Assembly (NCBI RefSeq): GCF_016706325.1
Contig: NZ_JADJJX010000001.1
Coordinates: 124,001 to 188,000 of the forward strand
Origin: Methanothrix sp.
GTDB taxonomy: Archaea; Halobacteriota; Methanosarcinia; Methanotrichales; Methanotrichaceae
Length of the DNA: 64,000 nucleotides
Reading direction: 5' to 3'
In this document: positions 15,885 to 23,726 of the stretch, in pieces
Position numbering within the stretch: position 1 is the stretch's first letter
Layout: the number at the start of each line of letters is the position of its first letter
Position numbers and translations under genes: made by a program
The notes under the pieces: model-generated
Told to the model about the DNA's origin: nothing
Seen by the model: only the letters and a program-made list of their open reading frames with translations
The model's database searches: none

Positions 15885-16970
15885 ATGGACCTAATGAGGG
15901 AGAATCTGGAGGCCTATCTCAAGAGCCTCTACGGTAAGGAACTATCCATCCTATCGGTACGAAAGCTGGGGGAGACCATACCCACAGCTGAGGATGTGAA
16001 GGGATTTGGATATGGATCGCCACTGATGGTGGACTATCAGCTGCCGGGGAGTAGGGGATCCTGTGTCCTTTCCACTATGCGGGTGCAGCACGGCTTCGGC
16101 CATGACCACTTCTCAGATCGGGCGAGGATACTCATCTGGCAGAACGCCACGTTCTCCCACCTCCCCAAGCACGTCCGATCTGTGGATGTGGGCTACTTCA
16201 CCCCGGATGGGAGGCTGGTATCTGCCGGGGATGCCAGGGAGTATTTTCTCCTCATGGAGAAGATCGAGGGAAAGGAGTACTTCTTCGACCTGGAGAGGGT
16301 CAAAGAGGGGGGGGCAACGGAGCTGGATCATCAGAGGGTCATCGCCCTCTCAGATTACCTGGTCCAGATCCATGCCAATAAGAACGACTGCCCGCCGTTA
16401 TATCAGCGTAAGATCAGAGAGACTGTAGGGGACGGAGAATGCATATTCGGCATCCTGGACGACTACCCGGATAGCTCCTCTTTTCTTGATCCCGATGAGC
16501 TGCAGGAGATAGAGAAGATCTGTGTGGAATGGCGCTGGAGGCTGCGCAGCAAAGCCCACCGCCTATCCATGGTCCATGGCGACTTCCATCCCTGGAATAT
16601 CATGTTCCGGGAGGGCACCGATTTCACCGTCCTTGATCGCAGCCGGGGGGAGTGGGGCGAAGCGGCGGATGATATCACTGCTCTGGCTATGAACTACATA
16701 TTCTATTCTGTGCAAAAGAGCCTCCGCTTAACTGGAGACCTGAAGGATCTCTTCGAGCTATTCTTTGAGAACTACCTGGAGAAGACCGGCGACGATGAGC
16801 TCTTGGAGGTGATCGCCCCGTTTTTTGCCTTCCGGGCGGTGGTGGTGGCCAGCCCGACCTGGTATCCATTGCTCTCTGATGATGTTCGAAGGACCATCTT
16901 CAACTTCCTGGAGAACGTCCTGGCATCAGAGAGATTCAATTACCGGGATGTGAACGCCTACCTGGACTAA
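15885..16970 (+). CDS. Aminoglycoside phosphotransferase/kinase-like protein
   Basis: The 361-residue protein belongs to the APH/choline-kinase fold. The catalytic loop VHGDFHPWNIMF lies at about residue 225, and the DFG-equivalent is around VLDRSRGEWGEAADD, where the aspartate that binds magnesium appears as FTVLDRS. The N-lobe part lacks a strong Walker-type motif. The substrate is unknown: a small metabolite or antibiotic is a family guess only. It follows ahcY by 18 bases and precedes the tRNA methyltransferase by 12, so the three are likely co-transcribed. Confidence 0.8.
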   Translation: MDLMRENLEAYLKSLYGKELSILSVRKLGETIPTAEDVKGFGYGSPLMVDYQLPGSRGSCVLSTMRVQHGFGHDHFSDRARILIWQNATFSHLPKHVRSVDVGYFTPDGRLVSAGDAREYFLLMEKIEGKEYFFDLERVKEGGATELDHQRVIALSDYLVQIHANKNDCPPLYQRKIRETVGDGECIFGILDDYPDSSSFLDPDELQEIEKICVEWRWRLRSKAHRLSMVHGDFHPWNIMFREGTDFTVLDRSRGEWGEAADDITALAMNYIFYSVQKSLRLTGDLKDLFELFFENYLEKTGDDELLEVIAPFFAFRAVVVASPTWYPLLSDDVRRTIFNFLENVLASERFNYRDVNAYLD

Positions 16971-16982
16971 AAAAATGAAAAA

Positions 16983-17999
16983 ATGAAGAGCTATGCCTTC
17001 GAGCTCTCTGGAGAGCACCAGTCCCTGCCCAGATGTGAGGCCTTGGCATTGGCAGAGGTCTTCTCCGGCTGCTATCGCGAGCAGTGCCATCTGGAGCAGT
17101 GCTTGATCATTGAGGCCGAGGGCTTGGATGTTCAGGCTATGGGAAGGCGTCTGGCCATGACCCATAGGATCATTGAGGTCATGGCCGTGTGCGATGCCGA
17201 TCTGAAGGCCCTTTCAAGATCTGTTGCCCACCTCTCCCTGCCGGACAAAAGCTATCGCATCAGGGCAAAGAGAATCCGGAATGCCACCCCCGCTGCGGAT
17301 GTTGTGGAGCACGAGATCGGAAGGGTGCTCTTTCAGAGGGGCTTTCGGGCAGACCTGAAGAGGCCGGAGCTGGAGTTGAGGGCGATCATCACCGGCGGGA
17401 AGATCGTCCTGGGGACGGAGGCCGCGAGGGTGGATCGAGGCTCATTTGAGGCCCGCCGGCCTCATCTGAAGCCTTTCTTTCATCCGGGGGTGCTTATGCC
17501 CCGCATGGCCCGCGCTCTGGTAAATCTGACCGGGGTTCGAGAGGGTGAGCGGCTCCTCGATCCATTCGCCGGAACCTGTGGAATTCTGGTGGAGGCCTGC
17601 TTGATGGGCATAGAAGGCCTGGGAATCGAGGCGCAGAAACGGCTGGTGAAAGGAGCTTTATGCAATCTGGCAGATCTCAATTGCACACTGCTTTTGGGCG
17701 ATGCCAAACGACTTCCTCTGAAGGACGCCAGCCTTTCTGCTGCTGTTCTGGACACGCCCTATGGGAGGTCCGCCAGGATACTGGCCTCATCCAAAGAGCG
17801 CCTCCTAAAGGAGAGTCTGATTGAGCTGTTCCGGGTGATAAGACCGGGCCGGAGAATGGTTATCGTGGCCGATGGCCCCATTGAGCCTCTGCTGGTCGGT
17901 GCCGGTTTTATTATTGTTCAGAGGCATACCGATCGAGTGCATAGGAGCCTTACCCGCCATATATTCCTCTGCCAGAGAAAGGATGGGGAGTATTTCTGA
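16983..17999 (+). CDS. THUMP-domain tRNA (guanine10-N2) methyltransferase-like
   Basis: The 338-residue protein is close to Trm-G10/Trm11: an N-terminal THUMP-type part (about 1-160) and a C-terminal Rossmann methyltransferase with RLLDPFAGTCGILVEACLMG (SAM loop) and LDTPYGRS. The usual catalytic motif is DPPYG; here the first proline is threonine. The family modifies G10 of tRNA to m2G/m22G. An alternative is another THUMP rRNA/tRNA methyltransferase. The gene starts 12 bases after the kinase gene. Confidence 0.85.
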   Translation: MKSYAFELSGEHQSLPRCEALALAEVFSGCYREQCHLEQCLIIEAEGLDVQAMGRRLAMTHRIIEVMAVCDADLKALSRSVAHLSLPDKSYRIRAKRIRNATPAADVVEHEIGRVLFQRGFRADLKRPELELRAIITGGKIVLGTEAARVDRGSFEARRPHLKPFFHPGVLMPRMARALVNLTGVREGERLLDPFAGTCGILVEACLMGIEGLGIEAQKRLVKGALCNLADLNCTLLLGDAKRLPLKDASLSAAVLDTPYGRSARILASSKERLLKESLIELFRVIRPGRRMVIVADGPIEPLLVGAGFIIVQRHTDRVHRSLTRHIFLCQRKDGEYF

Positions 18000-18165
18000 A
18001 GGAAGAGGCATGGGCAATGCATATCTTCCAGATAAATTTTTAAAACTTTATGAAGCGAGCACAGAGAGTGGAATGGTCGCCTTAAGAGACTGACTTGCTG
18101 CCCGTGCCAGCTCGCACTGCGCTGCAAATCAGTGCACGGCGGAGATATCAGATATCGAATGCTAC
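18000..18165. other. Short intergenic region
   Basis: There are 166 bases between the convergent Trm-G10-like and winged-helix genes. I see no terminator T run longer than 5 and no promoter. Confidence 0.3.
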
Positions 18166-18408
18166 CTAATATATCTCTCTTTGAATTGCTTTAAGGCTCC
18201 CCAGCAGCTCTTCGCCCTTTTCAGTGGTCTGATAGATTAGATTAGGCTCTCTCTTGACGTTTATCAGCCCTTTCTCCGTCAGGAGCTTGAGATACGGGTC
18301 AACCGTTCTGAAATTGAGGTTCGCCTGGTATACTATCTTGGTCTTGTTCGCTCCCTTTGTACAAATAAACAATATCTGAGATATAATTAAATCCCTACTC
18401 CGCTTCAT
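18166..18408 (-). CDS. Small winged-helix regulator (HTH_45-like), paralog 2
   Basis: This 80-residue protein is a near copy in layout of the one at 10103-10375: ISQILFICTKGANKTKIVYQANL, DPYLKLLTEKGLINVK, NLIYQTTEKGEEL. Both share the KIVYQANLN recognition section. It starts just after a TTATAAAA box read on the minus strand (18425-18432), so its mRNA would be nearly leaderless. Targets are unknown. Confidence 0.8.
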   Translation of the reverse strand: MKRSRDLIISQILFICTKGANKTKIVYQANLNFRTVDPYLKLLTEKGLINVKREPNLIYQTTEKGEELLGSLKAIQREIY

Positions 18409-18786
18409 AGACTTTCCCTCTTTTTTTTATAACTTTTTTACAAGTTTGAGACAATTTTACCTTAAATTGCCTAATTTGCTGCAGTCAGCAATAGTAATAT
18501 GATCCAAAATAGGATATAAATCTGGTGGACCAAAGATATGGTAAAGAGATAAGGATTTTAATTAAGAAAAATAGCTAAGCTTTTGCGCGATCACCTGCTT
18601 ATTGGGAGGAGAGGAACTGAGAAGAAGTGGAGGGCGGAGGTGAACGGAGGAGTGGATGGGGGATTGTACAGGAGGGGTGGCTGAGAGGTTGGATAGAGGA
18701 GTTGAAGGGATGAAGCAGCGGAGAGAGAAGGAAGGGGAGAGGACTGGGATAAGATAATTGCACATTAAAGGCTTAAGGCAGAGGCA
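18409..18786. promoter_or_regulatory. Promoter and purine-rich gap
   Basis: The left part holds a strong T/A-rich promoter for the winged-helix gene (TATA-like box 18425-18432). The middle is A+T rich. From about 18600 to 18760 the plus strand is G/A-rich with irregular GGAGAGG-like repeats and no convincing coding frame. Confidence 0.45.
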
Positions 18787-19383
18787 CTAAGCCTCTGCAG
18801 CTTCATAATCGGTATCTATAGTATCTTGGAGACCATCCTCGGTATGAACGGTAACCATGCGCTCAGAGACATCCTGATCGGAGAGGATCTCCAAAAACCG
18901 TTTTGTGTAGCCATCTCTCTCCGATGCCTTCTGGCTATCGAAGATATTTCTGTATTCCGAGATTGTGGAAGGAGCTACGCGAAGGGCTTCTGCCATGTCC
19001 TTGACCGATCTGCAGGCTTCAGTGAGGCGGATGAACTCCCCTTTATCGAATGGCGGCTTCAGATCTGTCTCCCGGAAAAGATGGAGCTTTATTCTAGCTC
19101 TGCTGACGGTTTTATTGAGGGCTCTGTCACCAAGCTGCTCAGCAATCTCAGTATCGCTCAGTCCCTTGTAGAAGAGTCTTACCACAGAGGATAACTGTTC
19201 CGGAGTCAGTTTCGTCTGAATGTTGTACTGCTTTATCATCTCCCTGACTACTTCCAAAAGGGCCTGCTCAATCTCGCTGCTTCCCCGGAGGCTTCCATGC
19301 CGGGTAGCCTGCTTTTCCACAACCTTGGTGGTGGCGCCAATCTTCAGTACGAGGTCACGCAATTGATCAGTCCTGCCACTCAT
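18787..19383 (-). CDS. Conserved HTH protein, Cmi4-like
   Basis: The 198-residue product resembles the archaeal conditioned-medium-induced protein 4 family. A helical N-terminal half (YNIQTKLTPEQLSSVVRLFYKGLSDTEIAEQLG, shown in part: LSSVVRLFYKGLSDTEIA) has a HTH-like part (SDTEIAEQL), and a second HTH (VKDMAEALRVAPSTISEYR) lies at about 125-145. A regulatory role is inferred only. It is divergent from spt5 across 101 bases with a shared promoter area. Confidence 0.7.
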   Translation of the reverse strand: MSGRTDQLRDLVLKIGATTKVVEKQATRHGSLRGSSEIEQALLEVVREMIKQYNIQTKLTPEQLSSVVRLFYKGLSDTEIAEQLGDRALNKTVSRARIKLHLFRETDLKPPFDKGEFIRLTEACRSVKDMAEALRVAPSTISEYRNIFDSQKASERDGYTKRFLEILSDQDVSERMVTVHTEDGLQDTIDTDYEAAEA

Positions 19384-19451
19384 TTTAGATACTCACCCCT
19401 CAACAATCACCTTAACTTATAGTATAAAGAGATTTCGATTGATTACAAAGC

Positions 19452-19459
19452 TTTTTATA
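19452..19459 (+). promoter_or_regulatory. TATA box of the spt5 operon
   Basis: tttttata sits about 26-33 bases upstream of the spt5 ATG (19485), the spacing expected of an archaeal TATA box, leaving a very short leader. Confidence 0.6.
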
Positions 19460-19463
19460 GGCG

Positions 19464-19481
19464 GCCCTCGTCTAAGAGGGC
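19464..19481 (+). promoter_or_regulatory. Inverted repeat at the spt5 5' end
   Basis: A perfect 6-base inverted repeat GCCCTC/GAGGGC with a 6-base loop fills the space between the TATA box and the start codon of spt5, overlapping where transcription should begin. It could be a protein-binding operator or an RNA hairpin. It ends 3 bases before the ATG. Confidence 0.5.
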
Positions 19482-19484
19482 GAA

Positions 19485-19940
19485 ATGTCCGAGACCAGCA
19501 TATATGTTGTAAAGACCACTGCTAACCAAGAACGATCAGTGGCCAACATGATCGCCCAGATAGCGCGCAAGGAAAAGTATGATATAAGGGCACTGCTGGT
19601 TCCAGATGTGCTGAAAGGCTACGTACTTGTGGAATCACCAGCCCCTGAGATTGTAGATCAGGCGATTCAGGGAATACCACATGCGCGTTCTGTGATCAAA
19701 GGGGCCTCAAATATCGGAGAGGTCGAGCACTTTCTCACCCCCAAGCCCGCTGTAATAGGCATCAATGAAGGTGCAATCGTTGAGCTCATATCCGGGCCGT
19801 TCAAGGGAGAGAAGGCGAGGGTGAAGCGCGTGGACCTTGCTAAAGAAGAGATAACTGTAGAGCTCTTCGAGGCCATGGTGCCCATTCCCATAACAGTGCG
19901 GGGAGATCATGTGCGCGTTCTCAGCAAAGATGAAACTTAG
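19485..19940 (+). CDS. spt5: Transcription elongation factor Spt5
   Basis: The 151-residue protein has the NusG N-terminal domain (MSETSIYVVKTTANQERSV, residues 1-85, with KGYVLVES) and a KOW domain (VELISGPFKGEKARVKRVD, about 95-145). Spt5 with Spt4 binds the polymerase clamp and closes the cleft for processivity. It begins an operon with rpl11, a standard archaeal order. The secE gene that often precedes it is absent here. Confidence 0.96.
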   Translation: MSETSIYVVKTTANQERSVANMIAQIARKEKYDIRALLVPDVLKGYVLVESPAPEIVDQAIQGIPHARSVIKGASNIGEVEHFLTPKPAVIGINEGAIVELISGPFKGEKARVKRVDLAKEEITVELFEAMVPIPITVRGDHVRVLSKDET

Positions 19941-19951
19941 AGGTGGTTTAT

Positions 19952-20428
19952 TTGGCTAATGTTGTAGAGGCATTGGTCCCTGGCGGAAAGGCCAGCGCGG
20001 GACCTCCATTGGGACCGGCCCTTGGACCTTTGGGTGTAAACGTTGCCCAGGTGGTTGCCAAGATCAATGAAGAGACAAGTGATCTCAATGGGATGCAGGT
20101 CCCAGTGAAGGTCATTGTGAAGTCCAGAACGGAGTTCGAGATCGAGGTCGGCACGCCGCCCACATCGGCCCTGATAATAAAGGAGGTCGGTGAAGAAAAG
20201 GGCACAGGCGACAGGACGCCAATCGGAGACCTGAATATGGAGCAGGTCCTGAAGATCGCGAACATCAAGAGAAAGGGCCTTCTATCCAAATCGCTCAAAA
20301 ATGCCGCTCGCGAGGTAATAGGCACTGCGGGATCGGTTGGGGTGACTGTGGATGGCATGTCCAGCAAAGATGCCCAGCAGGCAGTGGCCAGCGGCAAATA
20401 CGATGAGATATTGGAAGCGAAGGCTTAA
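19952..20428 (+). CDS. rpl11: 50S ribosomal protein L11
   Basis: The product is 158 residues. It starts MANVVEALVPGGKASAGPPLG (quoted in two parts: MANVVEALVPGGK and ASAGPPLGPALGPLG), the conserved proline-rich N-terminal domain, then the RNA-binding C-terminal domain. Its start is the TTG at 19952 with AGGTGG about 7 bases upstream; a GTG frame start at 19943 gives an atypical N-terminus. L11 binds the GTPase-associated centre with P0. Confidence 0.95.
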   Translation: MANVVEALVPGGKASAGPPLGPALGPLGVNVAQVVAKINEETSDLNGMQVPVKVIVKSRTEFEIEVGTPPTSALIIKEVGEEKGTGDRTPIGDLNMEQVLKIANIKRKGLLSKSLKNAAREVIGTAGSVGVTVDGMSSKDAQQAVASGKYDEILEAKA

Positions 20429-20471
20429 ATATAGTGTTATAATCTGAAATTTGATTCTCTTTTTTGAGAAG

Positions 20472-20503
20472 CCGTAGGAGACCATGAGAGTCGCAGACTA
20501 CGG
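20472..20503 (+). promoter_or_regulatory. Candidate L1 autoregulatory hairpin
   Basis: Immediately before the rpl1 start (20513), CCGTAG (20472-20477) can pair with CTACGG (20498-20503), with an inner GAC/GTC pair and asymmetric internal loops. The hairpin partly covers the GGAGGG Shine-Dalgarno (20502-20507). L1 in methanogens represses its own mRNA by binding a site that mimics its 23S rRNA site, and this position fits that role. The resemblance to the rRNA site is inferred. Confidence 0.55.
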
Positions 20504-20512
20504 AGGGTTGAA

Positions 20513-21145
20513 ATGAATATCGAAGAAGCTGTAAAGCAGGCTATCACTGAGGCCCCTGCCAGGAAGTTCGCTGAGAGCGTGGATCTGGCGATAAACCTTC
20601 ACAACATCGATCTATCCCTGCCCGGGAACAGGGTCGATGCCGAGGTCATCCTTCCCCACGGCATTGGCAAGCCCATCAAAATCGCTGTGTTCGCTGCCGG
20701 GGAGACTGCCCTGCGTGCCAAGAGCGCTGGAGCTGATCGGGTGATCTCCGGGGAGGAGATCCAGGACTTTGCCGACGACAAGAAGGCGGCACGAAAACTG
20801 GCCGATGAGTATAGATTCTTCATTGCAGAGACTCAGTTCATGCCTGTTATAGGTAAGAGCCTGGGCTCAATCCTGGGCAAGAGGGGCAAGATGCCCACCC
20901 CCCTGCCACCAACACAGGATGTAGCCCCACAGGTGCAAAGGCTGAAGAACATGACCCGGATAAGGTCCAGGGATAAGCCGACCTTTCACCTGTCTATTGG
21001 GAACAGAGATATGAATACCAAAGAGCTGGCTGAGAATATTGAGGCGGTTGTGGTCAAGCTGGAGCAGACCTTGAAGGATGGTCGGCATAACCTGAAGTCG
21101 GTTTACGTCAAGACCACCATGGGTCCTTCCATAAGGGTGATCTGA
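20513..21145 (+). CDS. rpl1: 50S ribosomal protein L1
   Basis: The 210-residue protein has the L1 signature GKRGKMPTPLPPTQD (about residue 120-135), the regular L1 fold of domain I interrupted by domain II, and the C-terminal YVKTTMGPSIRV end. It forms the mobile L1 stalk. A GGAGGG ribosome site is 5-10 bases before ATG. It ends directly at the start of rplP0 (TGAATG). Confidence 0.97.
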   Translation: MNIEEAVKQAITEAPARKFAESVDLAINLHNIDLSLPGNRVDAEVILPHGIGKPIKIAVFAAGETALRAKSAGADRVISGEEIQDFADDKKAARKLADEYRFFIAETQFMPVIGKSLGSILGKRGKMPTPLPPTQDVAPQVQRLKNMTRIRSRDKPTFHLSIGNRDMNTKELAENIEAVVVKLEQTLKDGRHNLKSVYVKTTMGPSIRVI

Positions 21146-22123
21146 ATGGCAGGACAGGTTCGTCACACTGCCCACATCCCTGAGTGGAAGATAAGAGAGG
21201 TCGAGGAGCTCGTCGATAAGATCAGCAAGAGCAGAGTGGTCGGTGTGGTGGGTCTTCGCGAGATCCCTGCTGACAGCCTGCAGAAGATGAGAGGGGATCT
21301 GAGGGAGAGCGTGGAGATAAAGGTGGTGAGAAACACCATCGCTCGCCGTGCCCTGGATGCTTCCCCGGCTGAGATAAGACCACTGGCCGATTTCATTGAG
21401 GATCAGACAGCACTGATCTTCAGCGATCTGAATCCCTTCAAGCTCAGCACCATATTGGAGAAGGGCAAGCAGCCCATGCCCATCAAGGCCGGCACCCTTG
21501 CCCCCAAGGATATTGTGATTGAGGCTGGTGAGACCTCCTTCTCTCCTGGGCCCATGGTCGGCAAGCTGCAGGCCGCAGGCATACCGGCGGCTATCAAAGG
21601 CGGAAAGGTGGTCATAAATCAGAAGATCACTCTGGCCAAGGAGGGAGAGGTTGTTCCTGCCAGGATAGCAGAGATCCTGAAGAGCATGGAGATCTTCCCC
21701 AGGAATGTGGGCCTGGAGCTGAGGGGGGCCTATGAGGGTGGATTGATATTCAGGTCCAGTGATCTAGCCATAGATGTGGAGGGCCAGGTCGCCAAGATGA
21801 GCGAGGCTTCGGCCAGAGCATTCAGCTTTGCAGTGGAGATTGGATATCCCGCGCCGGCTACAATTGGACCCATTCTGCAGAAGGCCCAGGCCAAGTCCAG
21901 GGCTCTGGTGCTGAATACAGGAATTATCGTTCCCAGCATGATGGAGTTCATTCTGGCCAGGGCGGCAGCAGATGCCAGAGCCATTGCCAGCCTTGCCAGC
22001 GGAGAGAAGGCTCCAGTGGCGCCCCAGGCCACAGCAGCGCCCGCTGTCGAGGAAAAAGAAGAGGAAGAAAAGAAGGATGAGGAAGGAGACACCGCCGCAG
22101 GATTTGGTGCTCTATTTGGTTAA
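21146..22123 (+). CDS. rplP0: 50S ribosomal protein P0 (L10)
   Basis: The 325-residue protein is the archaeal acidic P0, anchoring the P1 dimers on the stalk base. The rRNA-binding domain is at 1-115, the TIP-like insert at about 115-190, the helical spine with P1-binding segments at 235-285, and the charged hinge (EEKEEEEKKDEEG) ends in GFGALFG, the same terminal motif as P1. No gap separates it from rpl1. Confidence 0.97.
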   Translation: MAGQVRHTAHIPEWKIREVEELVDKISKSRVVGVVGLREIPADSLQKMRGDLRESVEIKVVRNTIARRALDASPAEIRPLADFIEDQTALIFSDLNPFKLSTILEKGKQPMPIKAGTLAPKDIVIEAGETSFSPGPMVGKLQAAGIPAAIKGGKVVINQKITLAKEGEVVPARIAEILKSMEIFPRNVGLELRGAYEGGLIFRSSDLAIDVEGQVAKMSEASARAFSFAVEIGYPAPATIGPILQKAQAKSRALVLNTGIIVPSMMEFILARAAADARAIASLASGEKAPVAPQATAAPAVEEKEEEEKKDEEGDTAAGFGALFG

Positions 22124-22145
22124 ATCTAATTCGAGGTTGATATAA

Positions 22146-22463
22146 ATGGAATATGTATATGCCGCATTGCTGCTTCATAGTGCAGGTAAGGATGTCACTG
22201 AAGAAGGAATCAGGAATATAGTCACAGCCTCTGGTGTGGCTGCTGATGATGTCAGGATCAAGGCCCTGGTGGCCGCTTTGGAAGGGGTAGATATAACTGC
22301 AGTCCTCTCCCAGGCTGCTGCTGTTCCAGTGGCCGCAGCCGCTGCCCCCGTCGCTGCTGCAACTGCCACTGCTGCCGCCGCTCCCGCCGCCGAGGAGGAG
22401 GAGGAGAGCAAAGAGGCTGCAGAGGAGAGCGGCGTGGAGGGGCTGGGCGCCCTTTTCGGCTGA
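22146..22463 (+). CDS. rpl12: 50S ribosomal protein P1 (L12)
   Basis: The 105-residue acidic stalk protein has a helical dimer domain (MEYVYAALLLHSAGKDV), an alanine-rich hinge, a glutamate run and the ending GLGALFG used to recruit elongation factors. It is the last gene of the stalk operon, 22 bases after rplP0, followed by a long T run. Confidence 0.97.
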   Translation: MEYVYAALLLHSAGKDVTEEGIRNIVTASGVAADDVRIKALVAALEGVDITAVLSQAAAVPVAAAAAPVAAATATAAAAPAAEEEEESKEAAEESGVEGLGALFG

Positions 22464-22478
22464 GCTTTCTGAAGCTGC

Positions 22479-22495
22479 TTTTTTTCTTTTTTTTT
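22479..22495 (+). terminator. T-run terminator of the stalk operon
   Basis: A nearly unbroken T tract of about 17 bases lies 15 bases after the rpl12 stop, a classic archaeal terminator. Confidence 0.75.
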
Positions 22496-22554
22496 AAAAA
22501 AATGGGTTTCTACTGGCGAGCGTTCTTCAGTCTTACAGGTCCGGGCCTGAGATG

Positions 22555-22827
22555 TTAAATATCCTCCAGCTTTTCTACTCCCAGCTTCCTCACATTCGGC
22601 TTCCATATGCTGGCAGGCATCCAGTCAGGGGCGTTGGATGGTTTGGGCACCTGAATCCTCTCCCCTTCGAATATGTGAACCTTCTTCGTCCCCCTCTCCC
22701 GGAGGCGAATATCGGTGAATCCCCGGTTGGCCGCCTTTAAAGCTGCTTGCCTTGGCTGTTTGCCTGAGAAGACGCCTATCTCATTGCCCTCTTTATCCCT
22801 CAATGCGAAATTCCTTTTCTCTGCCAT
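22555..22827 (-). CDS. MC1 chromosomal protein, copy 1
   Basis: The 90-residue protein matches the methanogen chromosomal protein MC1: NFALRDKEGNEIGVFSGKQ, RQAALKAANRG, RLRERGTKKVHIFEGE and a WMP motif near the end. MC1 is a monomeric DNA-bending architectural protein. The start at 22827 gives the normal N-terminus with GGAGG 7 bases before it. A second copy at 49863-50135 is about as long and very similar. It is convergent with rpl12. Confidence 0.95.
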   Translation of the reverse strand: MAEKRNFALRDKEGNEIGVFSGKQPRQAALKAANRGFTDIRLRERGTKKVHIFEGERIQVPKPSNAPDWMPASIWKPNVRKLGVEKLEDI

Positions 22828-22966
22828 ATTTTGCCTCCATTTATCCATATGCATTGGGCTTTATGCCTTGCAGCATGCCTATATATCGATTGATCTTATA
22901 TTAATCTTTTGTTTGATTTCAGGGGAATGGAATGGTTTATCATTCCGGCGATAGATCAGATCCAAT

Positions 22967-23509
22967 ATGGCATGGGTAATGTGGTTCACCGGCCTTCCCG
23001 GCAGCGGGAAGACCACCATTGCGATGGAAGTGAAAGAGAGGCTGCAGGAGAGAGGGATAAAGGTCAAGATCCTCCAACTGGATGAGATCCGCAGAGTCAT
23101 CACCCCAGTGCCGAAGTATACTGAGGAGGAAAGGGATATCGTCTACGCCAGCCTGGCCTACATGGGAAAGATCCTGGCAGAGGAGGGGATAAACACCATC
23201 ATAGATGCTACTGCCAACAGGCGTCGCTATAGGGATCTGGCCAGGAGGCTGATCCCCAACTTCGCTGAGGTCTTCATCCGCGCTCCATTGGAGGTATGCA
23301 TGGATAGAGAGGAGAAGAGGGATGCAGTCTTCTCCCCCAAAGGGATCTACAGGAGGGCAGGGAGAGGAGATACCACCATCCCCGGGGTTGATGTACCCTA
23401 TGAGGAGCCGATATCACCTGAAATTTGGGTCGATGCTGCCAGATCCAGCCCTCTGGAGAGCTCAAACCACATCGCCGATCGAATTATTGAGCTTTATGGA
23501 GCAGTCTGA
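22967..23509 (+). CDS. cysC: Adenylylsulfate kinase (APS kinase)
   Basis: The 180-residue protein has the P-loop FTGLPGSGKTTIA at about residues 8-20, an LQLDEIRR strand, a DATANRR segment, and the family's PGVDVPYEEP loop. It would phosphorylate APS to PAPS. Sulfate activation is unusual in a methanogen and such proteins may serve other nucleotide-sulfate or polysaccharide-type reactions. The start is ATG with no clear ribosome site. It is divergent from MC1 across 139 bases. Confidence 0.85.
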   Translation: MAWVMWFTGLPGSGKTTIAMEVKERLQERGIKVKILQLDEIRRVITPVPKYTEEERDIVYASLAYMGKILAEEGINTIIDATANRRRYRDLARRLIPNFAEVFIRAPLEVCMDREEKRDAVFSPKGIYRRAGRGDTTIPGVDVPYEEPISPEIWVDAARSSPLESSNHIADRIIELYGAV

Positions 23510-23726
23510 TCCGGCCAGGCGGACGGGCAACAAGGCCGGCAGAACCACCGGCAACCGGATCGATGACAGATCGGCATGATCCAGCCGCAGGACGGGATGA
23601 TCCGGCAAGAGCATCATTGACCGGAAGGCGCATCTTGCCGGTTGTTTATCCACTTCAGCAACCAGCTCCAGCAATCTGGAAAGGTTAAAATATAGTCACT
23701 AAGACTTCATATCAGGAGGAAGACTC
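23510..23726. other. GC-rich intergenic region with a 9-base hairpin
   Basis: The 217-base gap is rich in CCGG words. One long-arm inverted repeat is CCGGCAAGA (23602-23610) with TCTTGCCGG (23633-23641), separated by 22 bases. It may act as an end signal for cysC. The strong AGGAGGA at 23714-23720 is the ribosome site of the next gene. Confidence 0.45.

Noticed and set aside
18562..18765. Minus-strand frame in the purine-rich gap
   Set aside because: Low-complexity S/P-rich translation with no start support.
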